Assembly (NCBI GenBank): GCA_963845485.1
Contig: CAWJSI010000012.1
Location: 269,477 to 333,476 of the forward strand
Source of the DNA: Bog-756 sp963845485
GTDB taxonomy: Bacteria > Actinomycetota > Acidimicrobiia > Acidimicrobiales > RAAP-2
Direction: 5' to 3'
DNA: 64,000 bases
The translations under genes were made by a program, and so were the position numbers. This document shows positions 42,246-50,644 of the stretch, piece by piece; within the stretch, counting starts at the first letter, position 1, and each line of letters begins with the position of its first letter. The notes under the pieces were generated by a model. It did no database searches and was not told the origin of the DNA. It saw nothing but the letters and a program-made list of their open reading frames with translations.

Positions 42246-45096
42246 TCACGTCGTGAGACTCGCCCGGCGGGTCACTTCGGCGGCGAGGGCGGCTCGATTG
42301 GTGACGTCGAGCTTGTCGAACACGTGGCGCAGATGGGTGTTGACGGTGTGCGGAGAGATGTGGAGGCGGCCGGCAACTTCTTTGTTGGTGAGGCCTTCGG
42401 CGACGAGCTTGGAGACGGCGAGCTCCGTGGCGGTGAGGCTCTCCCAGCCGGTGGTGGCGCGCAGTCGTGGTCCGCGGACGCCGCGTCGCACACCGAGGCG
42501 CCTCAGTTCCGCGCCGGCCCGTGCGGCCCAGGCTGGGGCGCCCATGGTGTCGTAGTGCTTCAGCGCTTCGAGGAGCAGGGGCTTCGCCTCTTCCTTGCGT
42601 CCGGCGGCAGCGAGGACCGATCCGGCGTCCTCGCACGTGTCGGCGAGGTTCACTGGTCGGTCACCAGTGCGAGCGATCGCCACGGCCTCGAGCATCAGTT
42701 CAGGGTCACCGTCGACGAGGCCCCGACACCGTAGGGCGGAGCTCTGCACGGTCGGCACCTCGGCCAAGGCCGCGCCGTTCTCGATGAGTGCCGTCACCCC
42801 GTTGGCGAGCTCGGGGTCGCCTCGGGCCAACGCCAGCCGCGTGAGCGGAGGTCCCAGGTCACGGTGGAAGTAGCGGTTGTCGAGCTCCGCATCGCGGAGC
42901 CAGAAGTTACGGAGAAGCTCGTAAGCCCGGGCGTGGTCGTCGGCCGCTTCGGCCAACCGGGCGGCGGCGACCGCGATCGATTCGGCGCCGAAACAGGGAG
43001 TCTCGCTCGACAGCTCGGCTTCGAAAGGCGCGAGCAGCTCCTCGGCGCGCCGCCGGTCGCCCTCTCCTATGGCGATGGTGGCGAGATGCGCGTTGGCGGG
43101 AGCGACCAGGATTCGCAGCCCTTGCTCCTGGGCCACTCGAAGGCCGGCGGTCAGCCCGATGCGAGCGTCATCCCACGCCCCGGTCAGGAACTGCGTGGTC
43201 GCCGCCATGATCATGGTGTCTCCCAGGAACCGCGGCGACGCGAGCTCGTCGTACTCGTCGAGGGCGTCGTCGAACGCGGCGGACGCTTCGCTGAAGCGGT
43301 CCGCATCGGCGAGCGCCATGGCGTGGAAGTATTTGGGGTGGCGAAGCCGGGTGGCGAGATCCTGCGATGTCGCCGCCAGGGCAACGGCGCGGCCGGTGAG
43401 ATCGAGCGCCTCGCCGTATCGGCCTCGGCGCCCCACCGCCTTCGCTAGAGTGGTCAGGCTCCAGACGATCAACTCGCCGTCATCGGCGTGTTCGGCGATG
43501 CTGAGCGCCCGGTGCGCGGTGTCCTCACCGGTGACGATGTCACCAGCGAGCTGGAGGCCGATGCTGGCCTGTGCCAGCACGAGCGCCTGAGCTTCCGCGG
43601 AGAGGTCGGATGTCTCGGCCAGCGTTGACTCGGCCCGAACGATGAGTTCGGCAGCGCGGTTCTGCATCGACAACGCGGACACGAGCCGCAGGCGGAGTGG
43701 GACGTCGACATCGCCACGGTGCCGACGATCGAGCACCGCTTCGGCTCGTTCCGCGGCCTCGGCCACCCGCCCTGCGCGCAACAGCGCGTCGACGAGCTCG
43801 GCGGACACCAGATCAGCGTCGTCGTGACCGGCCGGCAGCAAGGATTCGGCGCGAACCAGGAGCTCGACGGTCACCGGTGGTGCCACCGGAGCTGTCTCCT
43901 GGGCGGCGCGCCGCAGCCAGTTCACAGCCTCGAGATCGCCTCGGGTCGCGCCCCGGGCGAGATGATCAGCGACCTGCAAGACGTCCGAGCCGGAGTCGGC
44001 CAACGCGGTTGCCGCATCCCGGTGGAGGGCTTGGCGCACCGGCCGCGGCATGTCCTGGTAGACGGCGTCGTGAACGAGCTCGTGGCGGAACACCACATCC
44101 TCACCCCGCTCGCCGAGGACGCCGCTCCGGAAGGCCTCAACGAGGTCGGCCATGACGTCGCTGGCCGGCCGATGGGTGATCGATGCCAGATCGCGAACCG
44201 TCGCGGTGTCTCCCAGCACGGCCGTGAACCGCAGCATCTCCAGGGTCGCATCCGGAAGATACCGAAGTCGTCGCACGACGAGCTCGCGAAGCGAATCGGG
44301 AAGCTCGGACAACTCGAGAGTCCCCGGCCCATCACTGGCGGATCGCGAGCCCGTTTCCGCGAGCGCGGCGAGGATCTCCCGGACCCACATCGGGTTCCCG
44401 GCCGCCTTGTCGAGAGCCCCGATCAGCTGTGGCTCGCACGGGCCACCGAGCTCGGCACACGCGAGCGCAGTTACCTCCTCCGAGGACAGCGCGCCGAGCT
44501 GCACGAGGTGAGCGTCGACCCCCAGGTCATCGAGGAGCTGGTCCAGCTCGGCGGACCGGGGTGACGGGCGTATCGACACGATGAGCACGAGCGGCTCGTG
44601 GACCAGTCGATGCGTCAGCGCGCGCACCGCCAGCAGTGTCGAGCTGTCGGCCCAATGCAGGTCTTCGAGCACGAGGACGACCGGGCCATCGCCACACTGC
44701 GCCTCGACGTAGGCGACGACGTCCTCCACGATCCGGTAGCGAAGATCCGTGAGCGAACCCGACGATGCCTCGGTGGTGTCCGTCTCTCCCATCAACAGCC
44801 GGCCGATCGCTGCTCGCGACGGATCCGATGAGCCACGCCGCAGACCTAAGGCATCAACGACCGCCCCAAACGGGCGGGAGCGCTCGAATGGATGTGCCGC
44901 GCCTGCAAGCACCAACGCCCCCCGAGCAAGGCCTTCCTCGACCGCGAACGTCAACCAGGCTGGTCTTGCCAATGCCGGCATCGCCCTCCACGATCAACGT
45001 GGCTGAGCGCCCGTCGCCGAGACCATCGAGGAGGCGGCGCACCACGGCGATCTCGCGATCGCGCCCCACCAGCGCGATCTCGACCGAATCCGTCAC
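42246..45096 (-). pseudogene. LAL-type LuxR family regulator (AAA ATPase), copy 1, frameshifted
   Basis: Corrected, this is about 949 residues: an AAA/STAND ATPase with Walker A GDAGIGKTS (about 42) and Walker B LVLEDLHWADSS, TPR-like helical repeats, and a C-terminal LuxR helix-turn-helix (LTATELAVSKLVAEGLTNKEVAGRLHISPHTVNTHLRHVF). One extra A in copy 1 (44947-44948) shifts the frame right after GKTSLVDV, giving a truncated 80-residue N-terminal product. The rest stays open from an internal start. Copy 2 lacks this extra base but has its own stop. LAL proteins control maltose or antibiotic genes; target unknown here. Confidence 0.85.
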
Positions 45097-45278
45097 AAGC
45101 CGACTGTACCGAACGACGGACCACCGGCCGGTGCCCGACTGAAGGCCCGGCTCTGTGCTGTCGTGTCGCCATTCGGGCCACAGCCGTTGCGGTTTGCGAC
45201 CGTGTGGGTGTCGAGAATGTCATCCGACTACCTTGGTCAGGACTTTCCTGGAATGGCCCGGGAAGGCGAAACTCGGCC

Positions 45279-45470
45279 ATGGCTCTCTCGTTCCTCTACC
45301 TCGCCTTCATCAGAATTCTCCAGTTGGTGCGGCCTGGGCCGGCGAGACGGGGACGAGTTGGCGATCGAGGTAGTCATGCTCCGTCACGAGGTGGCGGTAC
45401 TCCGTCGCCAGGTGGTCCGGCCGGCCTTGGAGCCTCAGGATCGAGCGCTATTCGCCGGGTTGAGTCGACT
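45279..45470 (+). pseudogene. IS481-like transposase N-terminal remnant, copy 1
   Basis: ATG 45279 begins MALSFLYLAFIRILQLVR; a frameshift at about 45330 leads into LGRRDGDELAIEVVMLRHEVAVLRRQVVRPALEPQDRALFAGLSRL, the N-terminus of a widespread actinobacterial IS481-type integrase. It ends abruptly after LSRL at about 45468, and the DDE domain is absent. Both the frameshift and the truncation are shared with copy 2, so they predate the duplication. Confidence 0.7.
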
Positions 45471-45767
45471 CATGGACCGAAGGCGTCGAGATGCTCACCG
45501 GGTTCGGGGCGACAGTCGTTGAGTACGTCGATGAACCCGAGGCCATCGAGTTCAGGCAAAGCGAAAACACCAGGTGCGAACGTTTGGCCGCCAAGGCTGC
45601 GGTTTCGCCCACGCCAGTGATCTGAGAAGGGCACAGCGGGCGGGACTGCCATGCAGATATTGCCTGCCCCTGAGCGAATCCTCTTTGAGTCAAGAGGGCA
45701 ATTTCGGGGCCATTCGGGCGCGACGAGGCAGAGGGCCCTCGAGGGCCACTGGTGCCTAGAATTAGAT

Positions 45768-45860
45768 GGGTCCGGGAGTGACTTCGCCGAAGAGCCGGTC
45801 GTCAGGGTGTGGAGCCGGTCACGCAGGCTATGAGTCGTTCCCGCTTGTCCTCCCGGACCC
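45768..45860 (-). repeat. Long inverted repeat directly after the IS110-D recombinase stop, copy 1
   Basis: The perfect 11-bp arms GGGTCCGGGAG (45768-45778) and CTCCCGGACCC (45850-45860) enclose about 70 bases with smaller stems (CTTC-GGC-GAAG; repeated GAGCCGGTC). Read on the recombinase strand it would form a branched RNA or terminator just downstream of the stop. The same structure is at 54167-54259. Confidence 0.6.
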
Positions 45861-46883
45861 CTACTTGTGTGCGTCGATGAGGAGCTGGCGATAGACGGCG
45901 TTGCTGACCTGTCGCTTGAGCGACCGGATGGCTTCCCGCTTGGTCTTGCCCTCGGCCACCTTCTTCTCGAAGTAGACCCGGCCCTCGGAGTCCTTCTGGC
46001 GGATCTGGCAGATGGCCACCATGTGGACAGCGTGGTTGAGCTGGCGGTTGCCCCGGCGGCTGAGGCGATGGGTGATCCTTCCTCCGGAGGAGTGTTCGAT
46101 GGGGGCCACACCGGCATAGGAAGCGAACTGGTCCCGGTTGCTGAACCGACGGACGTCACCGGTGTAACCGATCAGGGCGCAGGCCAGGATGGGCCCGACG
46201 CCATAGAGATCGGTCAGCGATGTTCCTGACGCCTTGACCGCATCTTTGATGCGCTTGTGGGACACCTTCAGCTGTGCATCCAGCCGCTCCACATCGTCGA
46301 GCAACTCATGGGCCAAGTCATATCGGATCTGCTCCACTGGCGTCATTGGGTCGAAGTCATTGAGGAGCCTCATGGCATCAGAAGCGTTGAGTTCCTTGGA
46401 GATTCCACCCGGTGTCAGATTGATCAGCGCAGCATGGAGGCGGGACACGATGATGTTCCGGAGCCTCCCGATCTCGTTGTTCCGCTTGGCCAGGAGGCGC
46501 AGGACCTCTCGATGGTTGGCCGGCTCGACCGACCGGAGCCCAGGCGAGCGCAGAGCAGCTATGGCCACCGACAGGGCGTCGTTCGGATCGTTCTTGTCGG
46601 ACTTCCCGGTGCCGAGCACCCGCACCCGTGAGGCCAGCGTTGCCGGCACATCCAGGACGAGCTCGCCTGCCCCGACCAACTGCTGGGACAATAGGTAGCC
46701 CATCCCTCCGGCCGACTCGACAGCCCACGTTCGCTCACCGAGCGGCTCGGCCCAGGCCAGCAGCTTCGCCGTCTGCTGGCAGGTGGCCCGGACCTTGACC
46801 TCAGCCAGCTTCTGTTCGTCACCGCTGATGGCCACAGCCGTGTGGGACGCCTTGTGAGGGTCGATCCCGATGATTACCGTCAT
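45861..46883 (-). CDS. IS110-family recombinase (type D), copy 1
   Basis: A 340-residue recombinase: RuvC-like DEDD domain (IIGIDPHKASHT with the first Asp at residue 7; WAVESAGGMGYLL with Glu; GKSDKNDPNDALSVA with two Asp) and the C-terminal Transposase_20 domain (LYGVGPILACALIGYTGDV, then APIEHSSGGRITHRLSRRGNRQLN, where the catalytic Ser lies). Intact, unlike the other IS110 types here except element B. The ribosome-binding site GAAGGAGG precedes ATG 46883. IS110 enzymes insert through a bridge RNA read from the element's own end; the recombinase is probably made after circularisation joins the ends. Confidence 0.93.
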   Translation of the reverse strand: MTVIIGIDPHKASHTAVAISGDEQKLAEVKVRATCQQTAKLLAWAEPLGERTWAVESAGGMGYLLSQQLVGAGELVLDVPATLASRVRVLGTGKSDKNDPNDALSVAIAALRSPGLRSVEPANHREVLRLLAKRNNEIGRLRNIIVSRLHAALINLTPGGISKELNASDAMRLLNDFDPMTPVEQIRYDLAHELLDDVERLDAQLKVSHKRIKDAVKASGTSLTDLYGVGPILACALIGYTGDVRRFSNRDQFASYAGVAPIEHSSGGRITHRLSRRGNRQLNHAVHMVAICQIRQKDSEGRVYFEKKVAEGKTKREAIRSLKRQVSNAVYRQLLIDAHK

Positions 46884-47107
46884 GAGTACCTCCTTCGTCG
46901 TTGATTAGGGACGCGGGGCACTCCTGGTTGGGATCTTGTGCACGTTCCTCTTTCGAGCCACCCGCGGCAAGGTCCAGACGAGAAGCCACTCGTTAGAAGG
47001 CCAGTCAGCCGGAGCCGACGGCAGGCACTTCGAGAGCTAACCCATCTGGACCTCTAAACGCTACGAATTGATCGTGGCGTCTGCTCATAAGTCTCAACCA
47101 GGCACTT
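46884..47107 (-). ncRNA. Candidate bridge-RNA region at the left end of IS110-D, copy 1
   Basis: The 224 bases between the element end and the recombinase start hold no gene. The terminal 9-mer CAGGCACTT (47099-47107) recurs exactly inside this region at 47022-47030. In IS110-group bridge RNAs a donor loop carries sequence matching the element ends, so the internal copy is a candidate donor guide. Smaller stems (GCCGTCGGCTCCGGCTGAC on the RNA strand) are visible. Not proven to be transcribed. Confidence 0.45.
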
Positions 47108-47162
47108 CCGGGCGCCCCTGTTCTGTGGTTATACGGGTGATCGGTACCGATGCAAAGTGGTG

Positions 47163-47194
47163 TTGTGCCTTGCACAAAATGTTTATGTCTGACA
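47163..47194. promoter_or_regulatory. Palindromes upstream of the toxin-antitoxin genes
   Basis: TTGTGC-CTT-GCACAA (47163-47177) is a perfect 6-bp inverted repeat and TGTC-T-GACA (47186-47194) a second short one, both within 40 bases upstream of the ATG at 47199. Ribbon-helix-helix antitoxins bind such sites to repress their own operon. Confidence 0.5.
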
Positions 47195-47198
47195 CAAT

Positions 47199-47447
47199 AT
47201 GAGAGTGAAGCCGGTCCGGTTCACTCGGGGATCCCGCAAACACCGAGTCGGCAGAAAGTCCGCCTACTACGTGATCTCCACGACCGATGCCACCATCACC
47301 ACTGATCCGGATACCGGAGCGACCGTGCTCAGCTGGGTCGCTGACGATGAACGCGATCGGGAACTCGAGATCGTGGCGATCGAGAAACCTGACTGCTATC
47401 TGGTTATTCACGTGATGCCTACGCACTACCGAAAGAAGGGCCGATGA
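47199..47447 (+). CDS. Probable toxin of a type II TA pair (RelE/BrnT-like)
   Basis: An 82-residue basic protein: N-terminal RFTRGSRKHRVGRKSAYYVI, a central TDPDTGATVLSWVADDERDRELEIVAIEKPDCYLVIHVMPTHYRKKGR. The ELEIVAIE..DCYLVIHVMPT end is common in actinobacterial proteins encoded just before a ribbon-helix-helix antitoxin, with a BrnT/RelE-like fold expected for an RNA-cleaving toxin; no catalytic residue is certain. Its stop overlaps the antitoxin ATG (47444). Toxin-first order is that of BrnT-BrnA. Confidence 0.65.
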   Translation: MRVKPVRFTRGSRKHRVGRKSAYYVISTTDATITTDPDTGATVLSWVADDERDRELEIVAIEKPDCYLVIHVMPTHYRKKGR

Positions 47448-47752
47448 CACGCCGCAAGATCAATCCCGGAGCGATTGGGACCGATGTCGATCTCGATGCC
47501 GAGGAGGTCTACCTCGGCGATGGGAGGCGACTGACCGAACAGGTCGCCGAGGAGATGGCGGAACGTGCCCTTGCCCGCCATCGGGGTCGTCCATCGGTGA
47601 CGGGTGGGAACGCACGTACTCCCAGTCTCACCGTTCGTGTGCCACCAGAGACCAGAACAGCACTGGAGGAGCTGGCCAGGGCACAGGGCAAGCGTTTGGC
47701 TGACGTGAGTCGCGAAGCCCTGGACGAATACGTCTCTCGCCACGCCAGCTGA
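47444..47752 (+). CDS. Ribbon-helix-helix antitoxin
   Basis: A 102-residue protein. The C-terminal half TPSLTVRVPPETRTALEELARAQGKRLADVSREALDEYVSRH is a classic ribbon-helix-helix DNA-binding domain; the N-terminal half (EEVYLGDGRRLTEQVAEEMAERALAR) likely wraps the toxin. ATGA overlap at 47444-47447 with the toxin gene ensures coupling. It probably binds the palindromes upstream of 47199. Confidence 0.75.
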   Translation: MTRRKINPGAIGTDVDLDAEEVYLGDGRRLTEQVAEEMAERALARHRGRPSVTGGNARTPSLTVRVPPETRTALEELARAQGKRLADVSREALDEYVSRHAS

Positions 47753-47778
47753 AGACAGCGATCCAAACCTGCTCGAAC

Positions 47779-48111
47779 TCAGACCGTGACCGGCTCTCTG
47801 ATCGCCTCAGCATGGAGCCGGTCGACCACATCAGCGAGTGGCATCTCGATCTCACCTGCTCGCGTCTGGCGCAGACGCTCAAATAGGTGGTCGATGATGG
47901 CCAGAGGGACCTCAGTACCCTGGCGCCCGGCCAACTGGGCTCGTTGAAGTCGAGCGAGCGCCGAAACGGCCTCGGCGTAGACCGTGAGCAGCTCATTGTC
48001 GGTGGTTCGCCATGCATGAGGTTCGTTGACTGCGTCGGCCAGAGCGGAACAGACATCGGCGAGAACCTGCCGTGGTTGCTCGGTGCGCAGAACGATGACG
48101 CGTTCCGACAT
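47779..48111 (-). CDS. Small helical hypothetical protein
   Basis: A 110-residue, mostly helical protein (MSERVIVLRTEQPRQVLADV..., VYAEAVSALARLQRAQLAGRQG, IDHLFERLRQTRAGEIEMPLADVVDRLHAE). ATG 48111 is preceded by GGGAGGCGG; an in-frame start further upstream (48264) would run into the end of the neighbouring IS110 element and is rejected. Convergent with the antitoxin gene. No family recognised. Confidence 0.5.
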   Translation of the reverse strand: MSERVIVLRTEQPRQVLADVCSALADAVNEPHAWRTTDNELLTVYAEAVSALARLQRAQLAGRQGTEVPLAIIDHLFERLRQTRAGEIEMPLADVVDRLHAEAIREPVTV

Positions 48112-48218
48112 ATTGCCGCCTCCCTTGGTTTCGCGATTCAGTTCGGCGAGCGTAGCCGGTGGCTCGTTCCTCGATCTGGTGCGGATGTTCGGGTGCCCCC
48201 GACATTCACACTTCTCTA

Positions 48219-48461
48219 GAGGGTCCACCGCTGTCCGGCTGGTCCTCAATAGCTTCGGGAGCACTGGAGGATTCGGTCTGACTTGAAGTCATGAGGCGCC
48301 TTCGGGCGTCGTCGACCGGGCCCTTCCAGTCAGCACATTGACAACGGCACGCCCCGTCTCCGAGGTGGGTGATTGGTCAGGACTGCGCCAACAGTCCTGA
48401 CCGCCCGTCGCTCCGATCCGAGACGGCCGTGCCACCCCTCAACCGCTTAAGGAAGGAAGGG
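48219..48461 (+). ncRNA. Candidate bridge-RNA region of IS110 element A
   Basis: About 243 conserved bases before the recombinase. Stems: GGCGCC-TTCG-GGCGTC (48295-48310) with a UUCG loop; an 11-bp perfect hairpin GGTCAGGACTG-cgccaa-CAGTCCTGACC (about 48375-48402); CGTC...GACG after it. In element B the UUCG stem keeps pairing through a C-to-T change (G-C to G-U). Location and structure fit an IS110-group bridge RNA; transcription is not shown. Confidence 0.5.
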
Positions 48462-49512
48462 ATGGCCATGACCATCGTAGAAGCTCCCCCCGGTATCACG
48501 GGTGGTGTCGATACCCACCTCGACACCCACGTTGCCGCTGCCCTCGACCCGTTGGGCCGACTCGTCGGCACCGAGTCCTTCGACGCCGATGCCGCCGGTT
48601 ACAAGGCGCTGCTGGCCTGGCTCGAGCGGTTCGGCCAGGTCGACAAGGTAGGCGTCGAGGGCACCGGTTCCTATGGGGTCGGGACTGGCCCGGTTCCTCC
48701 GCCGCAGAGGAGTCGAGGTGGTCGAGGTCAACCGACCCAACCGTCAGGCCCGGCGTAATCATGGCAAGTCAGACCCGCTCGATGCCGTCGAGGCGGCACG
48801 AGCGGTAATCAGCGGTCGGGCAGTCGGCGCTGGCAAGACCAAGGACGGACCCGTCGAGGCCATCCGGGTCTTGATGGTCGCAAAACGCTCGGCCCGCCAG
48901 GCCCGGGTGAAGGCCATCGTCCAGATGCGTCATGTGGTGATCACCGGCCCTGACCAGCTCCATTCCCGCCTGAAGGGCCTGACGGTGACAGCCCTGGTGG
49001 CCGAATCGGCCAAGCTGCGTGCCGCCCGGGCGGCCGACCCGGTGACGGCGGCCACCAAGGCGTCGCTCTGCTCGCTGGCCCACCGCGTCCAGAGTCTGGA
49101 GGCCGAGCTCGACGAACTCAACGAACAGATCGAGTCGCTACTCCTTGCCACAGCTCCTGAGCTGATGGCCCGGTTCGGCGTCGGACCCGACACTGCTGCA
49201 GCCCTCTTGGTGGCGGCAGGCGACAACCCCGAACGTCTCCACTCTGAAGCCGCCTGGGCCCATCTCTGCGGTGTCGCCCCGGTTCCGGCCGATTCGGGCA
49301 AGAACGCCGGTCACATGCGCCGGCACAATGGCGGTGACCGTCAGGCAAACAGCGCGCTCTGGCGCATCGCCCTCGTGCGCATCGCCCACGATCCTGAGAC
49401 CACTCACTATTTCGACCGCCGGGTGAAGGAAGGACGAACCAAACGGGACGTCATCCGGATCCTGCAGCGCTACATCGCCCGCGAGGTCTATCGCTACCTC
49501 CCTCGCGGCTGA
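48462..49512 (+). pseudogene. IS110-family recombinase, element A, frameshifted
   Basis: Homologous to the intact 349-residue recombinase of element B, with ATG 48462 after GGAAGGAAGGG. Relative to B there is one extra C at about 48680 (SYGVG segment), which takes the reading into another frame; the correct frame resumes as LARFLRRRGVEVVEVNRPN and runs to TGA 49510-49512. DEDD residues in GVDTHLDTH, VEGTGSYG and KSDPLDAVEAARA and the Ser region PVPADSGKN are present across the two frames. Probably inactive unless element B supplies recombinase in trans. Confidence 0.9.
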
Positions 49513-49688
49513 ATCCCCGGGCTGTGGGTCTGACTCACCCCCGACATGTCGTCCTCCGGGACTGACTTACCGGCGACCCGTCGACCCACAGTCTCGGGAC
49601 CACTTCCACCAAGACGCGTGACTTCATAGGAGCATGCCCTCCTCACTGGAGTGGCTCATGAATGTTTTGTCCGCTGTCTTCACCCCGG

Positions 49689-49705
49689 AGCCCCTCAGAG
49701 GGGCT
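49689..49705 (+). terminator. Hairpin near the right end of IS110 element A
   Basis: AGCCCCTC-A-GAGGGGCT, 8-bp perfect arms, immediately before the conserved GCTTGACATTGATAGGAGC end. The T-rich tail of a Rho-independent terminator is lacking, so it may instead be a structural part of the element end. Element B has the same hairpin with a different loop (61119-61135). Confidence 0.45.
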
Positions 49706-50198
49706 TGACATTGATAGGAGCGTCGCCGGCTCGGGAACGCGCCGAACGCCGGCTTGGGAACGCCGTCGAACGACCTATGTGCCGCGGGCTGATCACTACT
49801 TCGATCGCTGGGCGAGGCCCATGCGCCCACCTTTCGTTGCGGACCGACACACGCCTGTCGGGGACCGTAGAGGCGAGCGCGGCGGGTCCCGGGCGGCCGG
49901 GAGGCAACAACAGGTCGAATGGCGCCGAGCCGCGTCCGAACCCCCGCCACCCGCGGCGAATGATTCGAATCGGCTTCCCTCCGGCTTCGCCGTCGGACGC
50001 CCGACCGGAGTTCCTTGTTACGACGCGGTGTCGCTTCCACCGTGTCGCGTTCGCTCGATGGGCCGCTCCGCGTCCGCCTGGACCTTTCCGCAGGGCATCT
50101 CGTTCGTTGTGGCCGATGAAGCCGTGCGGCGCTGAGGTTTGCGCGCTCGTGACGAGCGCTGTCAGTCGCCGTGGCCATGCGGCCTAGAGGGCTCATCG

Positions 50199-50555
50199 TT
50201 AGAGGATTGTCGAGTCAGCTTGGTAGTCGAGGATCAGTTCCGGTGGGTGGAAGCCTTCTTCGAGGGAGATTCCGTGGACGGCACTGACGTGGTCTCGGAA
50301 CCAGGAGTCGAACGGCTCGTCCGAGCGACCGATGACGGCGAAGGCGGCGTCGATGTCGTCCGCTTCCATGTAGACGACGGCGAAGTCGCCCATGGGCGTC
50401 GGCTGGATCCAGACTGATTCACGGGTGACACCGGCGCGTCGTCGGGCGTCCTCGTACGCCGCTTTGCGTTCGCCGCGCCAGCACAAGGCCATGGCGTCGC
50501 GTTCGGCGTCGGTCATCTCGGGCAATAGCGGGGCAACGAATCCGATGGTCGGCAT
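50199..50555 (-). CDS. DUF6176-like small protein, copy 2
   Basis: Encodes the same 118 residues as the gene at 41800-42156. The one nucleotide difference noticed (at 50422, an Arg codon) is silent. That this small gene is unchanged while the neighbouring regulator is broken in both copies suggests selection on it or simply its small size. Confidence 0.65.
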   Translation of the reverse strand: MPTIGFVAPLLPEMTDAERDAMALCWRGERKAAYEDARRRAGVTRESVWIQPTPMGDFAVVYMEADDIDAAFAVIGRSDEPFDSWFRDHVSAVHGISLEEGFHPPELILDYQADSTIL

Positions 50556-50644
50556 GGCCCATCCCTTCTGGGAGTTGGTCTGTGGGTCACAGTGTCGTCT
50601 TCGCCGCCCGGCGAGACATCACTCGATCGGGTGAGAACACGCCT

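Larger units (their letters stand above)
41325..47107. repeat. 5.8-kb direct repeat, copy 1
   Basis: This block recurs at 49724-55507 in the same orientation, offset 8399-8400. By eye I count about two dozen substitutions and three single-base indels, so identity is roughly 99.5 percent. Contents in order: about 470 bases without a gene, a DUF6176-like gene, the LAL/LuxR regulator, an IS481-like remnant and an IS110 element whose left end is the right edge of the block. Leftmost shared bases are CGCCGGCTCGGG; rightmost are CCAGGCACTT. Divergence between copies shows it is not an assembly copy. Confidence 0.95.
45751..47107 (-). mobile_element. IS110-family element, type D, copy 1
   Basis: About 1.36 kb. 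The left end (relative to the recombinase) is at 47107, where similarity with copy 2 stops. The right end is less sure: GGTGCCT at 45751 mirrors the left terminal AAGTGCCTGG and may be a subterminal inverted repeat. It contains an intact recombinase (45861-46883), 224 bases of left-end non-coding DNA and a structured segment after the stop. Between the IS481 remnant and this element (45471-45750) I see no gene. Confidence 0.75.
48219..49723 (+). mobile_element. IS110-family element A (inactive)
   Basis: Aligned with element B, the conserved block runs from GAGGGTCCACCGCTG (48219) to GCTTGACATTGATAGGAGCGT (about 49723). It comprises 243 bases of non-coding left end, a frameshifted recombinase, a hairpin and the conserved right end. 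The right end abuts copy 2 of the 5.8-kb repeat. The 9 bases CGCCGGCTC after it are shared by the right flank of element B and the left edge of repeat copy 1, so they are either element terminus or a common target. Confidence 0.85.

Noticed and set aside
48369..48758. Separate small gene at the start of IS110-A
   Set aside because: Comparison with element B shows it is the front part of the recombinase, cut by one extra base, plus structured non-coding DNA upstream.
49651..50187. Open frame spanning the junction of IS110-A and repeat copy 2
   Set aside because: It crosses an element boundary and joins the IS end to unrelated sequence; the matching stretch at 61081 is just the same IS end.
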